DNA of 64,000 bases from Isoptericola sediminis (GCF_013085345.1 NZ_JABFAJ010000001.1:99609-163608), one strand, 5' to 3'; numbered from the stretch's first letter, positions 7,971 through 17,156 are shown. The notes: generated by a model not told the origin, from the letters alone. Numbers and translations: made by a program.

Positions 7971-8347
7971 CGGCGGCGGTCGAGTACCTTCGCCTCACCG
8001 AGGTCTTCGCCATCATCGAGTACCACCGGTGGGAGGTGCGCGACGTCGGTCTGCTCGACCAGACGGTGCAGCGCCCGCAGGCCGTGGTGTTCGGGACCGA
8101 GCTGTACCCCCACCTGCACGCGAAGGCCGCGGCGCTGATGGACTCGTTCAACCGGCTGCACCCGCTGCAGGACGGGAACAAGCGGCTGTCGTGGCTCGCC
8201 GTGGTGATCTTCTACCGCAAGAACGGCGTGCGGCTCGTCGCGAACGTGGACGACGCGGAAGCGTTCGTGATGGGTGTCGCGAGTGACCACAGGCCGCTCG
8301 AGGACATGGCGTCCTGGTTCGCCGACCACGCTGACCCGAAGGTCTGA
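7967..8347 (+). CDS. Doc-type (Fic fold) toxin
   Basis: A 126-residue protein of Doc length. The active-site loop is HPLQDGNKRLSW at about residues 63-74, matching the Doc/Fic motif HxFxDGNKR except for Leu in place of the usual Phe. The upstream helices and YLRLTEVFAIIEYHR are Doc-like. Known Doc toxins phosphorylate EF-Tu and so stop translation; this function is inferred from the family. The GTG start overlaps the antitoxin stop. The gene converges with modC, with only ten bases between stops. The pair may be a small mobile or stabilising cassette inserted between the exporter operon and the molybdate operon. Confidence 0.85.
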   Translation: MTAAVEYLRLTEVFAIIEYHRWEVRDVGLLDQTVQRPQAVVFGTELYPHLHAKAAALMDSFNRLHPLQDGNKRLSWLAVVIFYRKNGVRLVANVDDAEAFVMGVASDHRPLEDMASWFADHADPKV

Positions 8348-8357
8348 CCGCCGATCC

Positions 8358-9410
8358 TCACACGGGGTAGACGTCGACCTCGGCAGCCTTGACCGCCAGC
8401 CAGACCTCCCGGCCGGGAGCCAGCCCGAGCTCGGCCACCGATCCGGGCGTGACGTCGGCGGCGAGCCGGTCGGTGCGCACCCGGACGAGGTCGCCGTGGG
8501 GTGCGAGGGACCGCACCGTGGCGCGGAACGTGTTGCGCGGCGATCCGTGCGGTGGATCGAGGTGGACGGCGACGGCCGCAGGCCGGCACACCGCCGTCAT
8601 CGGGGTGCCGAGGGCGACGTCGGGGGCGCCGTGCCCGTGCACCACCTCCCCGCCCGCGGTGGCGACGCCCTCGGACGTCCAGGTCCCGGACAGCAGGTTG
8701 AGGCCGGCGATCGACGCAGCGAAGGCGCTGCGCGGGCGGGACAGCACCTCCGCCGTCGGGCCGCGTTCGACGACGCGCCCGCCGTCGACGACGGCGACCT
8801 CGTCCGCGAGCAGCAGCGCGTCCAGGACGTCGTGGGTCGCCAGGATCGTCGTCTGCTCGGCGAGCAGGTGCTGGAGCGTCTGGCGCAGCGCGGGGGTGAC
8901 GTCGACGTCGAGGGCCGCCATCGGCTCGTCGAGCAGCAGCAGCCGGGGCGCGGCGGCCAGCGACCGGGCGATCGCGACGCGCTGCGCCTGCCCGCCGGAC
9001 AGCGCGGCCGGGCGGCGGTCGGCGAGGTCTGTGAGGCCGATCTCCGCCAGCCACCGGTCGGCTCGTGCCGCGGCCTCGCGGCGCCCGGTGCCCTGGGCGC
9101 GGGGGCCGAAGGCGATGTTCTCGCGCACGCTCAGGTGCGGGAACAGCATCGGGTCCTGGGCGAGCAGCGCGACCCGACGGCGGTGCGTGGGCACCCACGC
9201 CGTGCGGCGTCCGTCCCGCGCGCCGGCGAGCGCCCGGCCGTCCAGGGTGATCTCGCCGTCGTGCGGGCGCAGCGTCCCGGCGGCGAGACCGAGGGCCGTG
9301 GACTTGCCGGCCCCGTTGGGACCGAGCAGCGCGAGCGTGCGGCCCTCGGCGACGTCGAGACGGACGTCCAGGCCGCGGGAGGGGACGGTGGCGGTCAGGG
9401 TGAACGTCAT
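8358..9410 (-). CDS. modC: Molybdate ABC transporter ATP-binding protein
   Basis: A 350-residue ATPase of the molybdate/sulfate uptake family. Walker [10 protein letters not shown] is at 30-38, the signature [14 protein letters not shown] at 137-150, and Walker B LLLLDEP at 157-163. The C-terminal 70 or so residues form the Mop/TOBE domain that binds oxyanion and tunes transport ([20 protein letters not shown]). The ATG at 9408-9410 overlaps the modB stop by four bases. It is the last gene of the modE-like/modA/modB/modC operon. Tungstate or sulfate cannot be excluded, but the surrounding Moco genes favour molybdate. Confidence 0.93.
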   Translation of the reverse strand: MTFTLTATVPSRGLDVRLDVAEGRTLALLGPNGAGKSTALGLAAGTLRPHDGEITLDGRALAGARDGRRTAWVPTHRRRVALLAQDPMLFPHLSVRENIAFGPRAQGTGRREAAARADRWLAEIGLTDLADRRPAALSGGQAQRVAIARSLAAAPRLLLLDEPMAALDVDVTPALRQTLQHLLAEQTTILATHDVLDALLLADEVAVVDGGRVVERGPTAEVLSRPRSAFAASIAGLNLLSGTWTSEGVATAGGEVVHGHGAPDVALGTPMTAVCRPAAVAVHLDPPHGSPRNTFRATVRSLAPHGDLVRVRTDRLAADVTPGSVAELGLAPGREVWLAVKAAEVDVYPV

Positions 9411-10255
9411 CGCACGGCACCTCCAGCGCCCCGGCGGCTGGTGGCGGCGATGACGACGACGGCGACGGCCACCAGCAGCAGCGACAGCGCCACGGCCGCG
9501 TCCGGGTCGGTCTCCCGCTGCAGGTAGACCTCCAGCGGGAGCGTGCGGGTGACGCCCTGCAGGCTGCCGGCGAAGGTGATCGTGGCGCCGAACTCGCCGA
9601 GCGCCCGCGCGAACGCCAGCACCGTCCCGGAGACCAGGCCCGGCCACACCAGCGGCAGGGTCACGCGCCGCAGCACCGTCGTCGGGCTCGCGCCGAGCGA
9701 CGCCGCCACGACGTCGTACCGCTCGCCGCCCGTGCGCAGCGCCCCCTCCAGGCTGACGACGAGGAACGGCAGGGCGACGAAGCTCTGGGCGAGCACCACC
9801 GCCGTCGTCGAGAACGCGATCTGCAGGCCGAGCACCTCCATCGACTCCCCGAGCAGCCCGCGACGGCCGAACGTGGACAGCAGCGCGACGCCGCCGACCA
9901 CGGGTGGCAGCACCAGCGGGACCAGCACGAGGGAGCGCAGCAGGTGCTGGCCGGGGAACCGTCCGCGGGCCAGCACGAGCGCCATCGGGATGCCGAGCAC
10001 CAGGCACAGCAGCGTGCTCGCCGTCGCCGTCTGCAGGCTGAGCACCAGGGCGGCGCGGGCCGACTCGCTGGTGACCAGCCCCCAGTAGTTCGACCAGTCG
10101 ACGCGGGTGCCCATCGCGACCAGGGGCAGGACGACGAACAGGCCGCCGACGACGGCGGGCAGGTAGGCCCAGCGAGGGAGCCCGGCGGGGACCTCGGCCG
10201 GGTCGCGCCGCGTGCGGTTGGTCGCGGCGCGCTCGCTGGTGACCGGGGCGGTCAT
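9407..10255 (-). CDS. modB: Molybdate ABC transporter permease
   Basis: A 282-residue inner-membrane permease. After an N-terminal cytoplasmic stretch, hydrophobic helices start at [21 protein letters not shown]. The EAA-like coupling loop is [20 protein letters not shown], followed by [11 protein letters not shown]. The length fits ModB/CysT. The start was moved from the open frame (to 10588) to the ATG at 10253-10255, because it overlaps the modA stop (ATGA) and gives the family's usual N-terminus. It works with ModA outside and ModC inside to import molybdate for the cofactor genes on either side. Confidence 0.93.
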   Translation of the reverse strand: MTAPVTSERAATNRTRRDPAEVPAGLPRWAYLPAVVGGLFVVLPLVAMGTRVDWSNYWGLVTSESARAALVLSLQTATASTLLCLVLGIPMALVLARGRFPGQHLLRSLVLVPLVLPPVVGGVALLSTFGRRGLLGESMEVLGLQIAFSTTAVVLAQSFVALPFLVVSLEGALRTGGERYDVVAASLGASPTTVLRRVTLPLVWPGLVSGTVLAFARALGEFGATITFAGSLQGVTRTLPLEVYLQRETDPDAAVALSLLLVAVAVVVIAATSRRGAGGAVR

Positions 10256-11046
10256 GGTGCGGCGAACCCGAGGTCGGCGAGCACAGCCTGGCCGTCGGGA
10301 GAGAGGACGGCATCGACGAACTGCTGGGCGCGGTCGGCCTGGTCGGCGCTCTGTCCGGTCCGGCCGACCGTAGCGATCGGGTAGGTGTTCACCGCGGCGT
10401 CGGCCTCGTCGAACGGGATGCCCTCGACCCGGTCGCCGGCGCGGGCGACGTCGGTGACGTAGACGAGCCCGGCGTCGGCCTCGCCCGCGGTCACCTTGCC
10501 GAGGACGTCGGTGACGCTCTGCTCCTCGCTGACCGGGTGCAGCGTGAGGCCCGCGTGGTCGACGACGTCGGTCGTGGCGGCGCCGCACGGCACCTCGGGT
10601 GCGCAGACCACGAGGTTCACGGCCGGGACGGTCAGATCCTGGAGCGTGGTGACACCGGCAGGGTTGCCGGACGGGACGGCGATCTCGAGCGTGTTGGTGG
10701 CGAAGGCCTGCGGGATGCCGACGAGGTCGTCCGCGACGAGCGTGTCCATGGTCGCGGTGTCGGCGGTGGCGACGACGTCGGCCGGGGCGCCCTGCTGGAC
10801 CTGCGCGACCAGGCTGGACGACCCGGCGAGGTTGAGCTGGACGTCGACGCCGGGATAATCGGCCTCGAAGTCCGCAGCGATCTCCTCGAACGCCGCGGTG
10901 AGGGACGCGGCGGCGAAGACGGTCAGCGTGGTGTCGTCTTCGGTCGCCGTGCCGGTGCTGCAGGCGGTGGGCACGACGGCGGCGCTCGCGGCGACGACTA
11001 GTGCCACGGGTGCGCGCGGCGTGCGGCGGGGGAGTGCCGCGGTCAC
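10252..11046 (-). CDS. modA: Molybdate-binding lipoprotein
   Basis: A 264-residue periplasmic-type binding protein held by a lipid anchor. The signal peptide runs from about 11 and ends in lipobox PTAC with C29 as the lipidated residue. The mature part begins [21 protein letters not shown] and contains [20 protein letters not shown], both hallmark ModA ligand-loop segments (oxyanion bound by main chain and Ser/Thr). [16 protein letters not shown] follows. The GTG start overlaps the upstream regulator's stop by four bases. It delivers molybdate to ModBC. Confidence 0.94.
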   Translation of the reverse strand: MTAALPRRTPRAPVALVVAASAAVVPTACSTGTATEDDTTLTVFAAASLTAAFEEIAADFEADYPGVDVQLNLAGSSSLVAQVQQGAPADVVATADTATMDTLVADDLVGIPQAFATNTLEIAVPSGNPAGVTTLQDLTVPAVNLVVCAPEVPCGAATTDVVDHAGLTLHPVSEEQSVTDVLGKVTAGEADAGLVYVTDVARAGDRVEGIPFDEADAAVNTYPIATVGRTGQSADQADRAQQFVDAVLSPDGQAVLADLGFAAP

Positions 11047-11459
11047 GGGTTGCCCCGGTCAGGTGTCTCGATGACGACGTTCGTCGACTTGATGGTGGCC
11101 ACCGCGACGGAACCGCGTTCCAGCCCGAGGTCGCGGACGGCCTCGCTGCTCATGAGGGACACCACCCGGAACGGCCCGCACTGCAGCTCGACCTGTGCCA
11201 TGACCGTGTCGACCTGCAGGTCGGTCACGAGTCCGACGAACCGGTTGCGTGCCGAGCTCTTCATGCCGTGCGGCAGCCCGGGCGGGGTGGCGTGCTCGCG
11301 GGCGACCATCGCCACCTCGTAGCCGTCGACCACCTTGCGGCCGGAGTCGTCGCGGTCGGCGGTGAGCAGCCCGCGGTCGACCCAGCGGCGGACGGTGTCG
11401 TCGCTGACGCCGAGGTAGACGGCGGCCTCGCTGATCCTCATCTGCGGCATGCGAGTCAT
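11043..11459 (-). CDS. Mop-type molybdate-responsive regulator (HTH plus TOBE)
   Basis: A 138-residue two-domain protein. Residues 7-55 form a MerR/excisionase-like helix-turn-helix ([20 protein letters not shown]). Residues 70-135 form a TOBE (Mop) domain that binds molybdate ([15 protein letters not shown], then [20 protein letters not shown]). It is not a classical long ModE but the short actinobacterial type with one DNA-binding and one TOBE unit. It is first in the mod operon, overlapping modA by four bases, so it probably senses molybdate and controls its own operon. The open frame extends to 11594, but the ATG at 11457-11459 gives the domain start. A start at 11441 (MRISEA) is also possible. 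Confidence 0.83.
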   Translation of the reverse strand: MTRMPQMRISEAAVYLGVSDDTVRRWVDRGLLTADRDDSGRKVVDGYEVAMVAREHATPPGLPHGMKSSARNRFVGLVTDLQVDTVMAQVELQCGPFRVVSLMSSEAVRDLGLERGSVAVATIKSTNVVIETPDRGNP

Positions 11460-11586
11460 TCTAGATCCGCATGTCAGGAGCCAGGCAGTGACTCCGGTGC
11501 CACCGCAGGCTCGCTGTCGTGCGGCTGGACGGGCCCGTGGTGGCCGCTCTTCATGCCACCACGGCGGAGGGCCGACGCCCTCGTGG

Positions 11587-11592
11587 TATGAC
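11587..11592 (+). promoter_or_regulatory. -10 box TATGAC, leaderless start
   Basis: TATGAC lies six bases before the ATG at 11599, the spacing expected for a leaderless message, and no ribosome binding site precedes that ATG. No clear -35 was seen. Confidence 0.4.
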
Positions 11593-11598
11593 ACCTGA

Positions 11599-11850
11599 AT
11601 GGTTCAGCTGGTGGAGATCGTGTTCGCCACCGTGTCTGTGCTCGTCCTGATGTGCGGCGTCGGCGTGCTCGTCCTTCACCGACCGCTCGCGGCTCGCATC
11701 CAGGTGTTGCTGGAGCGAGTGGTTCCTCGACGTGCGCGCTACCGCCTCGACCACCTCGCGGGTGGACCACACACTGGACTTGTCGTGCCGGCCTGGGGAG
11801 TCGGTGCTGTCGTCATCGGCCTCCTGGGGATCCTGTTTGCCGCCATGTAG
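11599..11850 (+). CDS. Small two-helix membrane protein, function unknown
   Basis: An 83-residue protein with two predicted membrane helices: residues 4-26 (VEIVFATVSVLVLMCGVGVLVL) and 63-82 (VPAWGVGAVVIGLLGILFA). The loop between is rich in Arg/Leu (RPLAARIQVLLERVVPRRARYR). No family was recognised. Coding is supported by the -10/leaderless start, by a typical hydrophobic composition rather than GC-shadow protein, and by position between the divergent regulator and moeA. It could be a small accessory of the molybdate locus or a stand-alone membrane peptide. Function is not assigned. Confidence 0.55.
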   Translation: MVQLVEIVFATVSVLVLMCGVGVLVLHRPLAARIQVLLERVVPRRARYRLDHLAGGPHTGLVVPAWGVGAVVIGLLGILFAAM

Positions 11851-11977
11851 GTTCTGGAAGGTGCACGTTCTTTGATCGACAGCCTCCCTGACCTGCCGCT
11901 GGAGGCCCGCACCGAGCAGGCGTGAAGGAGCCCGAGCGGTCTATCCCAACGACTCGATCGTGCGCGCTGTGGCCTCG

Positions 11978-11983
11978 TAGAGT
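11978..11983 (+). promoter_or_regulatory. -10 box TAGAGT of moeA operon
   Basis: TAGAGT is followed after six bases by the GTG start at 11990, again the leaderless spacing. Upstream bases 11851-11977 hold no gene and no recognised riboswitch. Confidence 0.42.
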
Positions 11984-11989
11984 TCTGAC

Positions 11990-13276
11990 GTGGATCATGA
12001 CGCTGGCCGGCGGCCCGTAGATGAGCATCAAGGAGTCGCGCGCGATGCGGTCCTTGCCCATCTGCGGACAGATCGCCGCGCGACACGGGTGCTGCTGGCG
12101 TCATGGCTCAGCGAAGCCGCCGCGTTGGCTGTCGAGCGGCGAACTCTGTCTGCTGACGCCGTCGCCGCCATCGATCTGCCGGGCTTCGACAACTCGCAGA
12201 TGGACGGGTACGCGGTCCGCGCCGCAGACCTCGCCAACGCCACCCCGTCGGACCCGGTCGAGCTGCCGGTCGGGGCGCCGGTCCCGGCGGGCACGCAGCC
12301 GCCACCTCTCGCGCCCGGCACCGCGGCCCCCGTGATGACGGGTGCCCCGATCCCCGACGGCGCCGACGCCGTCATCAAGATCGAGGAGGCCGACCCGCCG
12401 GCCTTTCCCGAGCCCGGCATGGCAGCGACGGTCCGGTTCAGCGCACCGGTGGCGCCGGGCACCTTCGTCCGACGCGCAGGGTCCGACGTCGCCGCCGGCG
12501 ACGTCGTCGTCCCCGCGGGCACCCGGCTCGGTCCGGCGCAGCTCGGCGTCCTCGTCGCCGCGGGTGTCTCTGAGGTCGAGGTCGCCGAGCCGCCGCACGT
12601 GCTGCTGATCTCCACCGGCTCCGAGCTCGTCGCGGCCGGTGAGTCGCTCGGCCCGGCACAGCTCTACGACGCCAACGGGGCCGCCCTGACCGCCGCCCTG
12701 GCCGAGGTGGGGTGCCGTGTCACCCATCGCGTGGTGCCGGACGACCCGGCCGCCCTGCGCAGCGTCCTGGCCGAGGCGCCGGACGACGTCGCGCTCGTCG
12801 TCACCAGCGGCGGCGTCTCCGCCGGTGCCTACGAGGTGGTGCGCCAGACCCTCACGGACGCCTGGTTCGGGCACGTCGCCGTCCAGCCCGGTGGGCCGCA
12901 AGGCCTCGGCACGATCACGCTCGGCAGCCCGACCGCGACGCGCGACGTGCCGCTGGTCGCGTTCCCCGGCAACCCGGTCAGTGTCCTGGTCTCCTTCGAG
13001 CTGTTCCTGCGCGCCGTGCTCGCCGAGGCCACCGGCGCGGTGCCCGCGCACCGGCCCCGCGGCCGGGCGCCGCTCGCCGAGGCGATCGACTCGCCGGAGC
13101 AGCTGCACCAGGTGCGCCGGGGCCGCCTCGACGCCGACGGTCGTGTCGAGATGGTCGGCGGGCCGGGATCCCACCTCCTGGCCCACCTCGCGATGGCTAC
13201 GCTGCTGGTACACGTGCCACCCGGCGTCGCGCACCTCGACGCGGGGGACGACGTCGACTACTGGGAGATCCGATGA
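11990..13276 (+). CDS. moeA: Molybdopterin molybdenumtransferase
   Basis: A 428-residue MoeA that inserts molybdate into adenylylated molybdopterin. The family signature is complete: FDNSQMDGYAVRAADL near 64, APVMTGAPIPDGADAVI near 112, LLISTGSELV with the acidic Glu near 205, and TSGGVSAGAYEVV near 268. The C-terminal beta-rich domain begins after the LVAFPGNPVSVLVSFELF motif. The GTG start at 11990 is preferred for its -10 box six bases upstream. The stop overlaps moaC by four bases, and moaC overlaps the MoaB-MoaE fusion gene, giving a tight three-gene cofactor operon. Confidence 0.94.
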   Translation: MDHDAGRRPVDEHQGVARDAVLAHLRTDRRATRVLLASWLSEAAALAVERRTLSADAVAAIDLPGFDNSQMDGYAVRAADLANATPSDPVELPVGAPVPAGTQPPPLAPGTAAPVMTGAPIPDGADAVIKIEEADPPAFPEPGMAATVRFSAPVAPGTFVRRAGSDVAAGDVVVPAGTRLGPAQLGVLVAAGVSEVEVAEPPHVLLISTGSELVAAGESLGPAQLYDANGAALTAALAEVGCRVTHRVVPDDPAALRSVLAEAPDDVALVVTSGGVSAGAYEVVRQTLTDAWFGHVAVQPGGPQGLGTITLGSPTATRDVPLVAFPGNPVSVLVSFELFLRAVLAEATGAVPAHRPRGRAPLAEAIDSPEQLHQVRRGRLDADGRVEMVGGPGSHLLAHLAMATLLVHVPPGVAHLDAGDDVDYWEIR

Positions 13277-13752
13277 GCGACCTGTCCCACTACCGCGACG
13301 ACGGCGCGGCCCACATGGTCGACGTCACCGCCAAGGACGTGACCAAGCGCCGCGCGACCGCCCGTGGCGTGCTGCGCACCCGTGCCGACGTCGTCGACCG
13401 GATCGCGTCCGGCGACCTCCCCAAGGGCGAGGCGATCGCCACGGCCCGCATCGCGGGGATCATGGGCGCCAAGCGCACGCCTGACCTCGTGCCGCTGTGC
13501 CACCCGCTGCCGCTCTCGGGTGTCGACCTCGACCTCACCCCGACCGGCGACCACGTCGAGATCACCGCGACCGTGAAGACCACCGGCCGCACCGGCGTCG
13601 AGATGGAGGCGCTGACCGCCGTCACCGTCGCCGGGCTCACGCTGTACGACATGATCAAGGCCGTCGACAAGGCCGCGGTCCTCACCGACATCGAGGTCGT
13701 CGCCAAGTCCGGCGGGAAGTCGGGCGACTGGACCCGGGAGGAGCAGGCATGA
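13273..13752 (+). CDS. moaC: Cyclic pyranopterin monophosphate synthase
   Basis: A 159-residue MoaC of standard length. It converts MoaA's 3',8-cyclo-GTP to cyclic pyranopterin monophosphate. Diagnostic stretches are MVDVTAKDVTKRRATARG, GIMGAKRTPDLVPLCHPLPL with the active-site His/Cys region, TGRTGVEMEALTAV, and the catalytic DMIKAVDK. The ATG overlaps the moeA stop, and its own stop overlaps the fusion gene's start, so translation is coupled. No oddity was seen. Confidence 0.95.
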   Translation: MSDLSHYRDDGAAHMVDVTAKDVTKRRATARGVLRTRADVVDRIASGDLPKGEAIATARIAGIMGAKRTPDLVPLCHPLPLSGVDLDLTPTGDHVEITATVKTTGRTGVEMEALTAVTVAGLTLYDMIKAVDKAAVLTDIEVVAKSGGKSGDWTREEQA

Positions 13753-14870
13753 GGGCCGCGATCGTCGTCGCCTCCGGGCGCGCCGCCGCCGGAGTCTACG
13801 AGGACCGTTCCGGACCGGCAGCGACCGAGTGGTTCACCGCCCGGGGTTGGGAGATGCTGCCCGTCGTCGTCGTGCCGGACGGCGAACCCGTCCGGGACGC
13901 CCTGCTCGAGCTGGTCGAGGGGGACGACGCCGCACCCGACGTCATCGTCACCTCCGGCGGCACCGGGATCTCGCCGACGGACGCGACCCCCGAGGCAACC
14001 CGCGCCGTGCTGGACCGCGAGGTGCCCGGCATCGCCGAGCTCGTGCGCGCCAGGTCGCTGGCCCCCACGGACCCGGACAAGAAGGCCGTCCCCGGTGCCG
14101 CGCTCTCCCGGGGGATCGCCGGGGTCGCCGACCGCACCCTGATCGTCAACCTGCCGGGGTCGGTCGGCGGAGTCGTCGACGGGCTCGACGCCCTGGCCGA
14201 CGTGCTGCCGCACGCCGTCGACCAGCTCGCCGGCCGCGACCACGACGGCGGGCACTCCCGCGGTCATGGCCACGGCCACCACCACCACGACACCGGTGCC
14301 TCGCGCGGTCGTACCGTCCGTCCCGGGGTCGCACCCGCCGGGTACGACCCCGGGACGGACGGTACGACCGCGGCGGACGGGGGTGAGGCAGGAGTCGCGA
14401 ACGAGGCCGGGACGGCGACGGACCGGGCGACCGTCCTGCGCGCCGACGTCCTGGACACCCCGCTCGACGGCCTGCTGGTCGAGCTGAGCGACCTGGTCCG
14501 CGACGACACCTGCGGGGCGGTGGCCACGTTCGTCGGGCACGTCCGCGACCACGACGAGGGCCGCGGCGTGACCGCCCTGCACTACGAGGCCCACCCGCAG
14601 GCCGCCGAGATCCTCCACGAGGTCGCCGAGCGGGTGACCACCCGCACGGCCGCGGTCACCGGTGACACCGTGCGCACCGCCGTCGTGCACCGCACCGGGG
14701 ACCTGCAGGTCGGGGACGTGGCCGTCGTCGCCGCCGTGGCCGCCGGGCACCGCCAGGCCGCCTTCACCGCCGCGAGCGACCTCATCGAGGAGCTCAAGGC
14801 CGAGGTGCCGATCTGGAAGCAGCAGGGGTTCACCGACGGCTCCAGCGAGTGGGTGGCCTCGCTCGGCTGA
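13749..14870 (+). CDS. MoaB-MoaE fusion: Mo cofactor scaffold domain plus molybdopterin synthase large subunit
   Basis: A 373-residue two-domain protein. Residues 1-165 are a MoaB/MogA-type molybdopterin-binding domain (VIVTSGGTGISPTDATPEAT). Residues about 230-373 are MoaE, the large subunit of molybdopterin synthase, with VATFVGHVRDHDEGRGVTAL, VAVVAAVAAGHRQAAF and the catalytic Lys region KAEVPIWKQQ. The 65-residue linker begins His-rich (GHGHGHHHH near 176) and then contains residues 186-208 encoded by a 28-bp palindrome (14304-14372). The ATG overlaps moaC by four bases. MoaE must pair with MoaD from 1245-1487. MoaB proteins of this type may lack adenylation activity, so the first domain's role is uncertain. 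Confidence 0.9.
   Translation: MRAAIVVASGRAAAGVYEDRSGPAATEWFTARGWEMLPVVVVPDGEPVRDALLELVEGDDAAPDVIVTSGGTGISPTDATPEATRAVLDREVPGIAELVRARSLAPTDPDKKAVPGAALSRGIAGVADRTLIVNLPGSVGGVVDGLDALADVLPHAVDQLAGRDHDGGHSRGHGHGHHHHDTGASRGRTVRPGVAPAGYDPGTDGTTAADGGEAGVANEAGTATDRATVLRADVLDTPLDGLLVELSDLVRDDTCGAVATFVGHVRDHDEGRGVTALHYEAHPQAAEILHEVAERVTTRTAAVTGDTVRTAVVHRTGDLQVGDVAVVAAVAAGHRQAAFTAASDLIEELKAEVPIWKQQGFTDGSSEWVASLG
14304..14372. repeat. 28-bp palindrome inside the MoaB-MoaE coding sequence
   Basis: Bases 14304-14331 are an exact reverse complement of 14345-14372. Inside the 13-base loop a further 4-bp stem (14333-14336 with 14340-14343) is possible. The element is 69 bases, a multiple of three, and stays in frame through the flexible inter-domain linker. 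It looks like an inserted palindromic repeat element tolerated because the linker has no structure. Confidence 0.75.
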
Positions 14871-14981
14871 CCCCGGGCACTCATCCGCTGTTTACCCTGG
14901 TGACAGGTGGTTGACGCCGTCCCGCCACGCAGCGTTCCTAGCGTCAGGGCTGGTCATGCCCCCTCTGCCCAGGAGAGCCCG

Positions 14982-17156
14982 ATGACGATCACGCCCGAGT
15001 CCCGGCCGCAGCTGCCCGTGGTGGCCACGCCCCACTACGCTCGCGGCAAGCGTGCTGCGGCGACGTGCCGTTTCAAGTGCGCCGATGCCTGCGCGCACCC
15101 CGCGCCGAACCTCAGCGCCAACGAGTACTTCCGTGACATCGCCTCGCGGGCGCTGAGCCGCCGCGTCATGCTCGGCGGCGCCGCCGCCGCGGCCGCCGCC
15201 GTCGTCGTCGGCGCCCAGGCCCTCGGCGCCCCGCCCGCCGCGGCTGCCACCGTCGCTGGGAAGAAGCCGGTCAAGGGCCTGGCGTTCGGTGCCATCGCCG
15301 CCCAGCCCATGGAGCAGGACGCCTTCGTCGTCCCCGAGGGCTACGCGTGGTCGCCGATCATCCGGTGGGGCGACCCGATCCTGCCGAGTGGACGCGCCTT
15401 CGACCCGGCTCAGCAGACGCCAGAGCAGCAGGCCCGGCAGTTCGGCTACAACTGCGACTACCTGGACATCCTGCCCGAGGGCCCGCGGCACATCCGGTCC
15501 ATGGTGGAGACCCGTCGCGGGACGAAGGGCGTGCTCGTGGCCAACCACGAGTACACCAACCCGGACATCATGTTCGACGCCTCCTACGACGCCGCGACGC
15601 GACGGGCCATCGAGCGGGCCGCGCACGGCATGTCCGTGGTCGAGGTGACCCGCGACAAGACCGGTACGCCGTGGGAGTACTCGCGCATCGCCCCGCTGAA
15701 CCGCCGCATCCACCTGGGCACGGAGTTCACGATCGACGGCCCCGCCGCCGGCGACGACCTGCTGAAGACGATCGACGACCCGACGGGCACCAAGGTCTTC
15801 GGGACGCTCAACAACTGCGCCGGCGGCACGACCCCGTGGGGCACCGTCGTCTCCGGCGAGGAGAACTTCCACGGGTACCTGCGCGTCAACGGTCAGGACG
15901 CGCGCGACGCCCGCTACGGCCTGCGCAACACGGCCACCCGCTACGGCTGGGAGCTGGACGACCCGCGGTTCGACGGCAACAACCCCGGCTACGAGAACGA
16001 GAACCGCCGCTTCGGCTGGGTCGTCGAGATGGACCCGTACGACCCGACGGCCGCGCCGGTGAAGCACACCGCGCTCGGCCGGTTCAAGCACGAGGGGGCC
16101 AACGTCATCCTGGCCGCGGACAAGCGCGCCGTCGTCTACATGGGCGACGACGAGCGGTTCGACTACGTCTACAAGTTCGTCTCGACCGACCGCATGCGCG
16201 AGGGCAACAGCGCGGGGGCGCGCGCCCACAACAAGACACTGCTGTCCTCGGGCGACCTGTACGTCGCGCGTTTCGACGGCGACTCCCCGGCCTCGGAGAT
16301 CGACGGGTCGGGCGCGGTGCCCTCCGACGGCGCCTTCGACGGCACCGGCGAGTGGCTGCCGCTGGTGCTCGACGGCGAGTCGCAGGTGGACGGCATGTCG
16401 CTCGCCGAGGTGCTGGTCTTCACCCGCGTGGCGGCCGACACTGTCGGTGCCACCAAGATGGACCGCCCCGAGGACGTCGAGCCGAACCCGTTCACCGGCC
16501 GCATCTACGTCGCCTGCACCAACAACTCCAACCGCGCCCGCGACGGCTACCCGGGCGTCGACGAGGCCAACCCGCGCGGGTCGAACCGCGACGGCCACGT
16601 CGTGGAGATCATCGAGGACGGCGGCGACCAGACGGCCAGCACGTTCACCTGGAACCTGCTGATCGTCGCCGGCGACCCCGAGGTCAACGACTCGACCTAC
16701 TTCTCCGGCTTCCCGGCCGACAAGGTCTCGCCGATCTCCTGCCCCGACAACGTCGCCTTCGACGCCGACGGCAACCTGTGGATCTCCACCGACGGCCAGC
16801 CGTCGTCGATCCAGAAGAGCGACGGCCTGTTCAAGGTGACGCTGGACGGCGCGGAGCGGGGCCGGGTCGAGCAGTTCCTCGCCGTGCCGCGCAGCGCCGA
16901 GACCTGTGGTCCGGTCGTCGACGTGCGGGACTCGATGGCGTACGTCAACGTCCAGCACCCGGGCGACGACGGCAGCTGGGGCGCGCAGACGTCGTACTTC
17001 CCGGACTACCTGGCCGACGGCGAGACGGTCCCGGCCGGTGCCTGGCGCGGGCCGCGGCCATCCACGGTCCAGGTGTTCCCGGCCGGTGCCGGGCAGATGC
17101 CGCGCGGGCAGCACCAGGGGCCCGGCCCCTTCCGCGAGCCCCGCGGCGGCCGCTGA
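14982..17156 (+). CDS. phoX: PhoX-family alkaline phosphatase, Tat-exported
   Basis: A 724-residue phosphatase of the PhoX (DUF839) family, monomeric Ca/Fe enzymes that release phosphate from organic esters outside the cell. A twin-arginine signal LSRRVMLGG near 58-66 precedes a hydrophobic stretch and an Ala-rich cleavage zone, although the region before it is unusually long (58 residues). The body has GTKGVLVANHEYTNPDIMF, NNCAGGTTPWGTVVSGEENF, DPYDPTAAPVKHTALGRFKHEGA, and VEPNPFTGRIYVACTNN. An AGGAGAG lies just before the ATG at 14982, making that start firm. The 111 bases upstream include possible GTTnACC/TTGAC elements at 14890-14916, too degenerate to call a Pho box. It is probably induced by phosphate limitation. 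Confidence 0.92.
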   Translation: MTITPESRPQLPVVATPHYARGKRAAATCRFKCADACAHPAPNLSANEYFRDIASRALSRRVMLGGAAAAAAAVVVGAQALGAPPAAAATVAGKKPVKGLAFGAIAAQPMEQDAFVVPEGYAWSPIIRWGDPILPSGRAFDPAQQTPEQQARQFGYNCDYLDILPEGPRHIRSMVETRRGTKGVLVANHEYTNPDIMFDASYDAATRRAIERAAHGMSVVEVTRDKTGTPWEYSRIAPLNRRIHLGTEFTIDGPAAGDDLLKTIDDPTGTKVFGTLNNCAGGTTPWGTVVSGEENFHGYLRVNGQDARDARYGLRNTATRYGWELDDPRFDGNNPGYENENRRFGWVVEMDPYDPTAAPVKHTALGRFKHEGANVILAADKRAVVYMGDDERFDYVYKFVSTDRMREGNSAGARAHNKTLLSSGDLYVARFDGDSPASEIDGSGAVPSDGAFDGTGEWLPLVLDGESQVDGMSLAEVLVFTRVAADTVGATKMDRPEDVEPNPFTGRIYVACTNNSNRARDGYPGVDEANPRGSNRDGHVVEIIEDGGDQTASTFTWNLLIVAGDPEVNDSTYFSGFPADKVSPISCPDNVAFDADGNLWISTDGQPSSIQKSDGLFKVTLDGAERGRVEQFLAVPRSAETCGPVVDVRDSMAYVNVQHPGDDGSWGAQTSYFPDYLADGETVPAGAWRGPRPSTVQVFPAGAGQMPRGQHQGPGPFREPRGGR

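Noticed and set aside
11851..11989. Moco or cobalamin riboswitch ahead of moeA
   Set aside because: No conserved helices recognised, and the -10 box gives a leaderless start that leaves no room for a leader.
11813..12104. Minus-strand ORFs over the moeA promoter
   Set aside because: No family, no start signal and overlap with moeA coding sequence.
14885..14920. Pho box before phoX (GTTTACC and GTTGACG at about 10-base steps)
   Set aside because: The units are too degenerate and the spacing does not hold to 11 bases. Not called as a feature.
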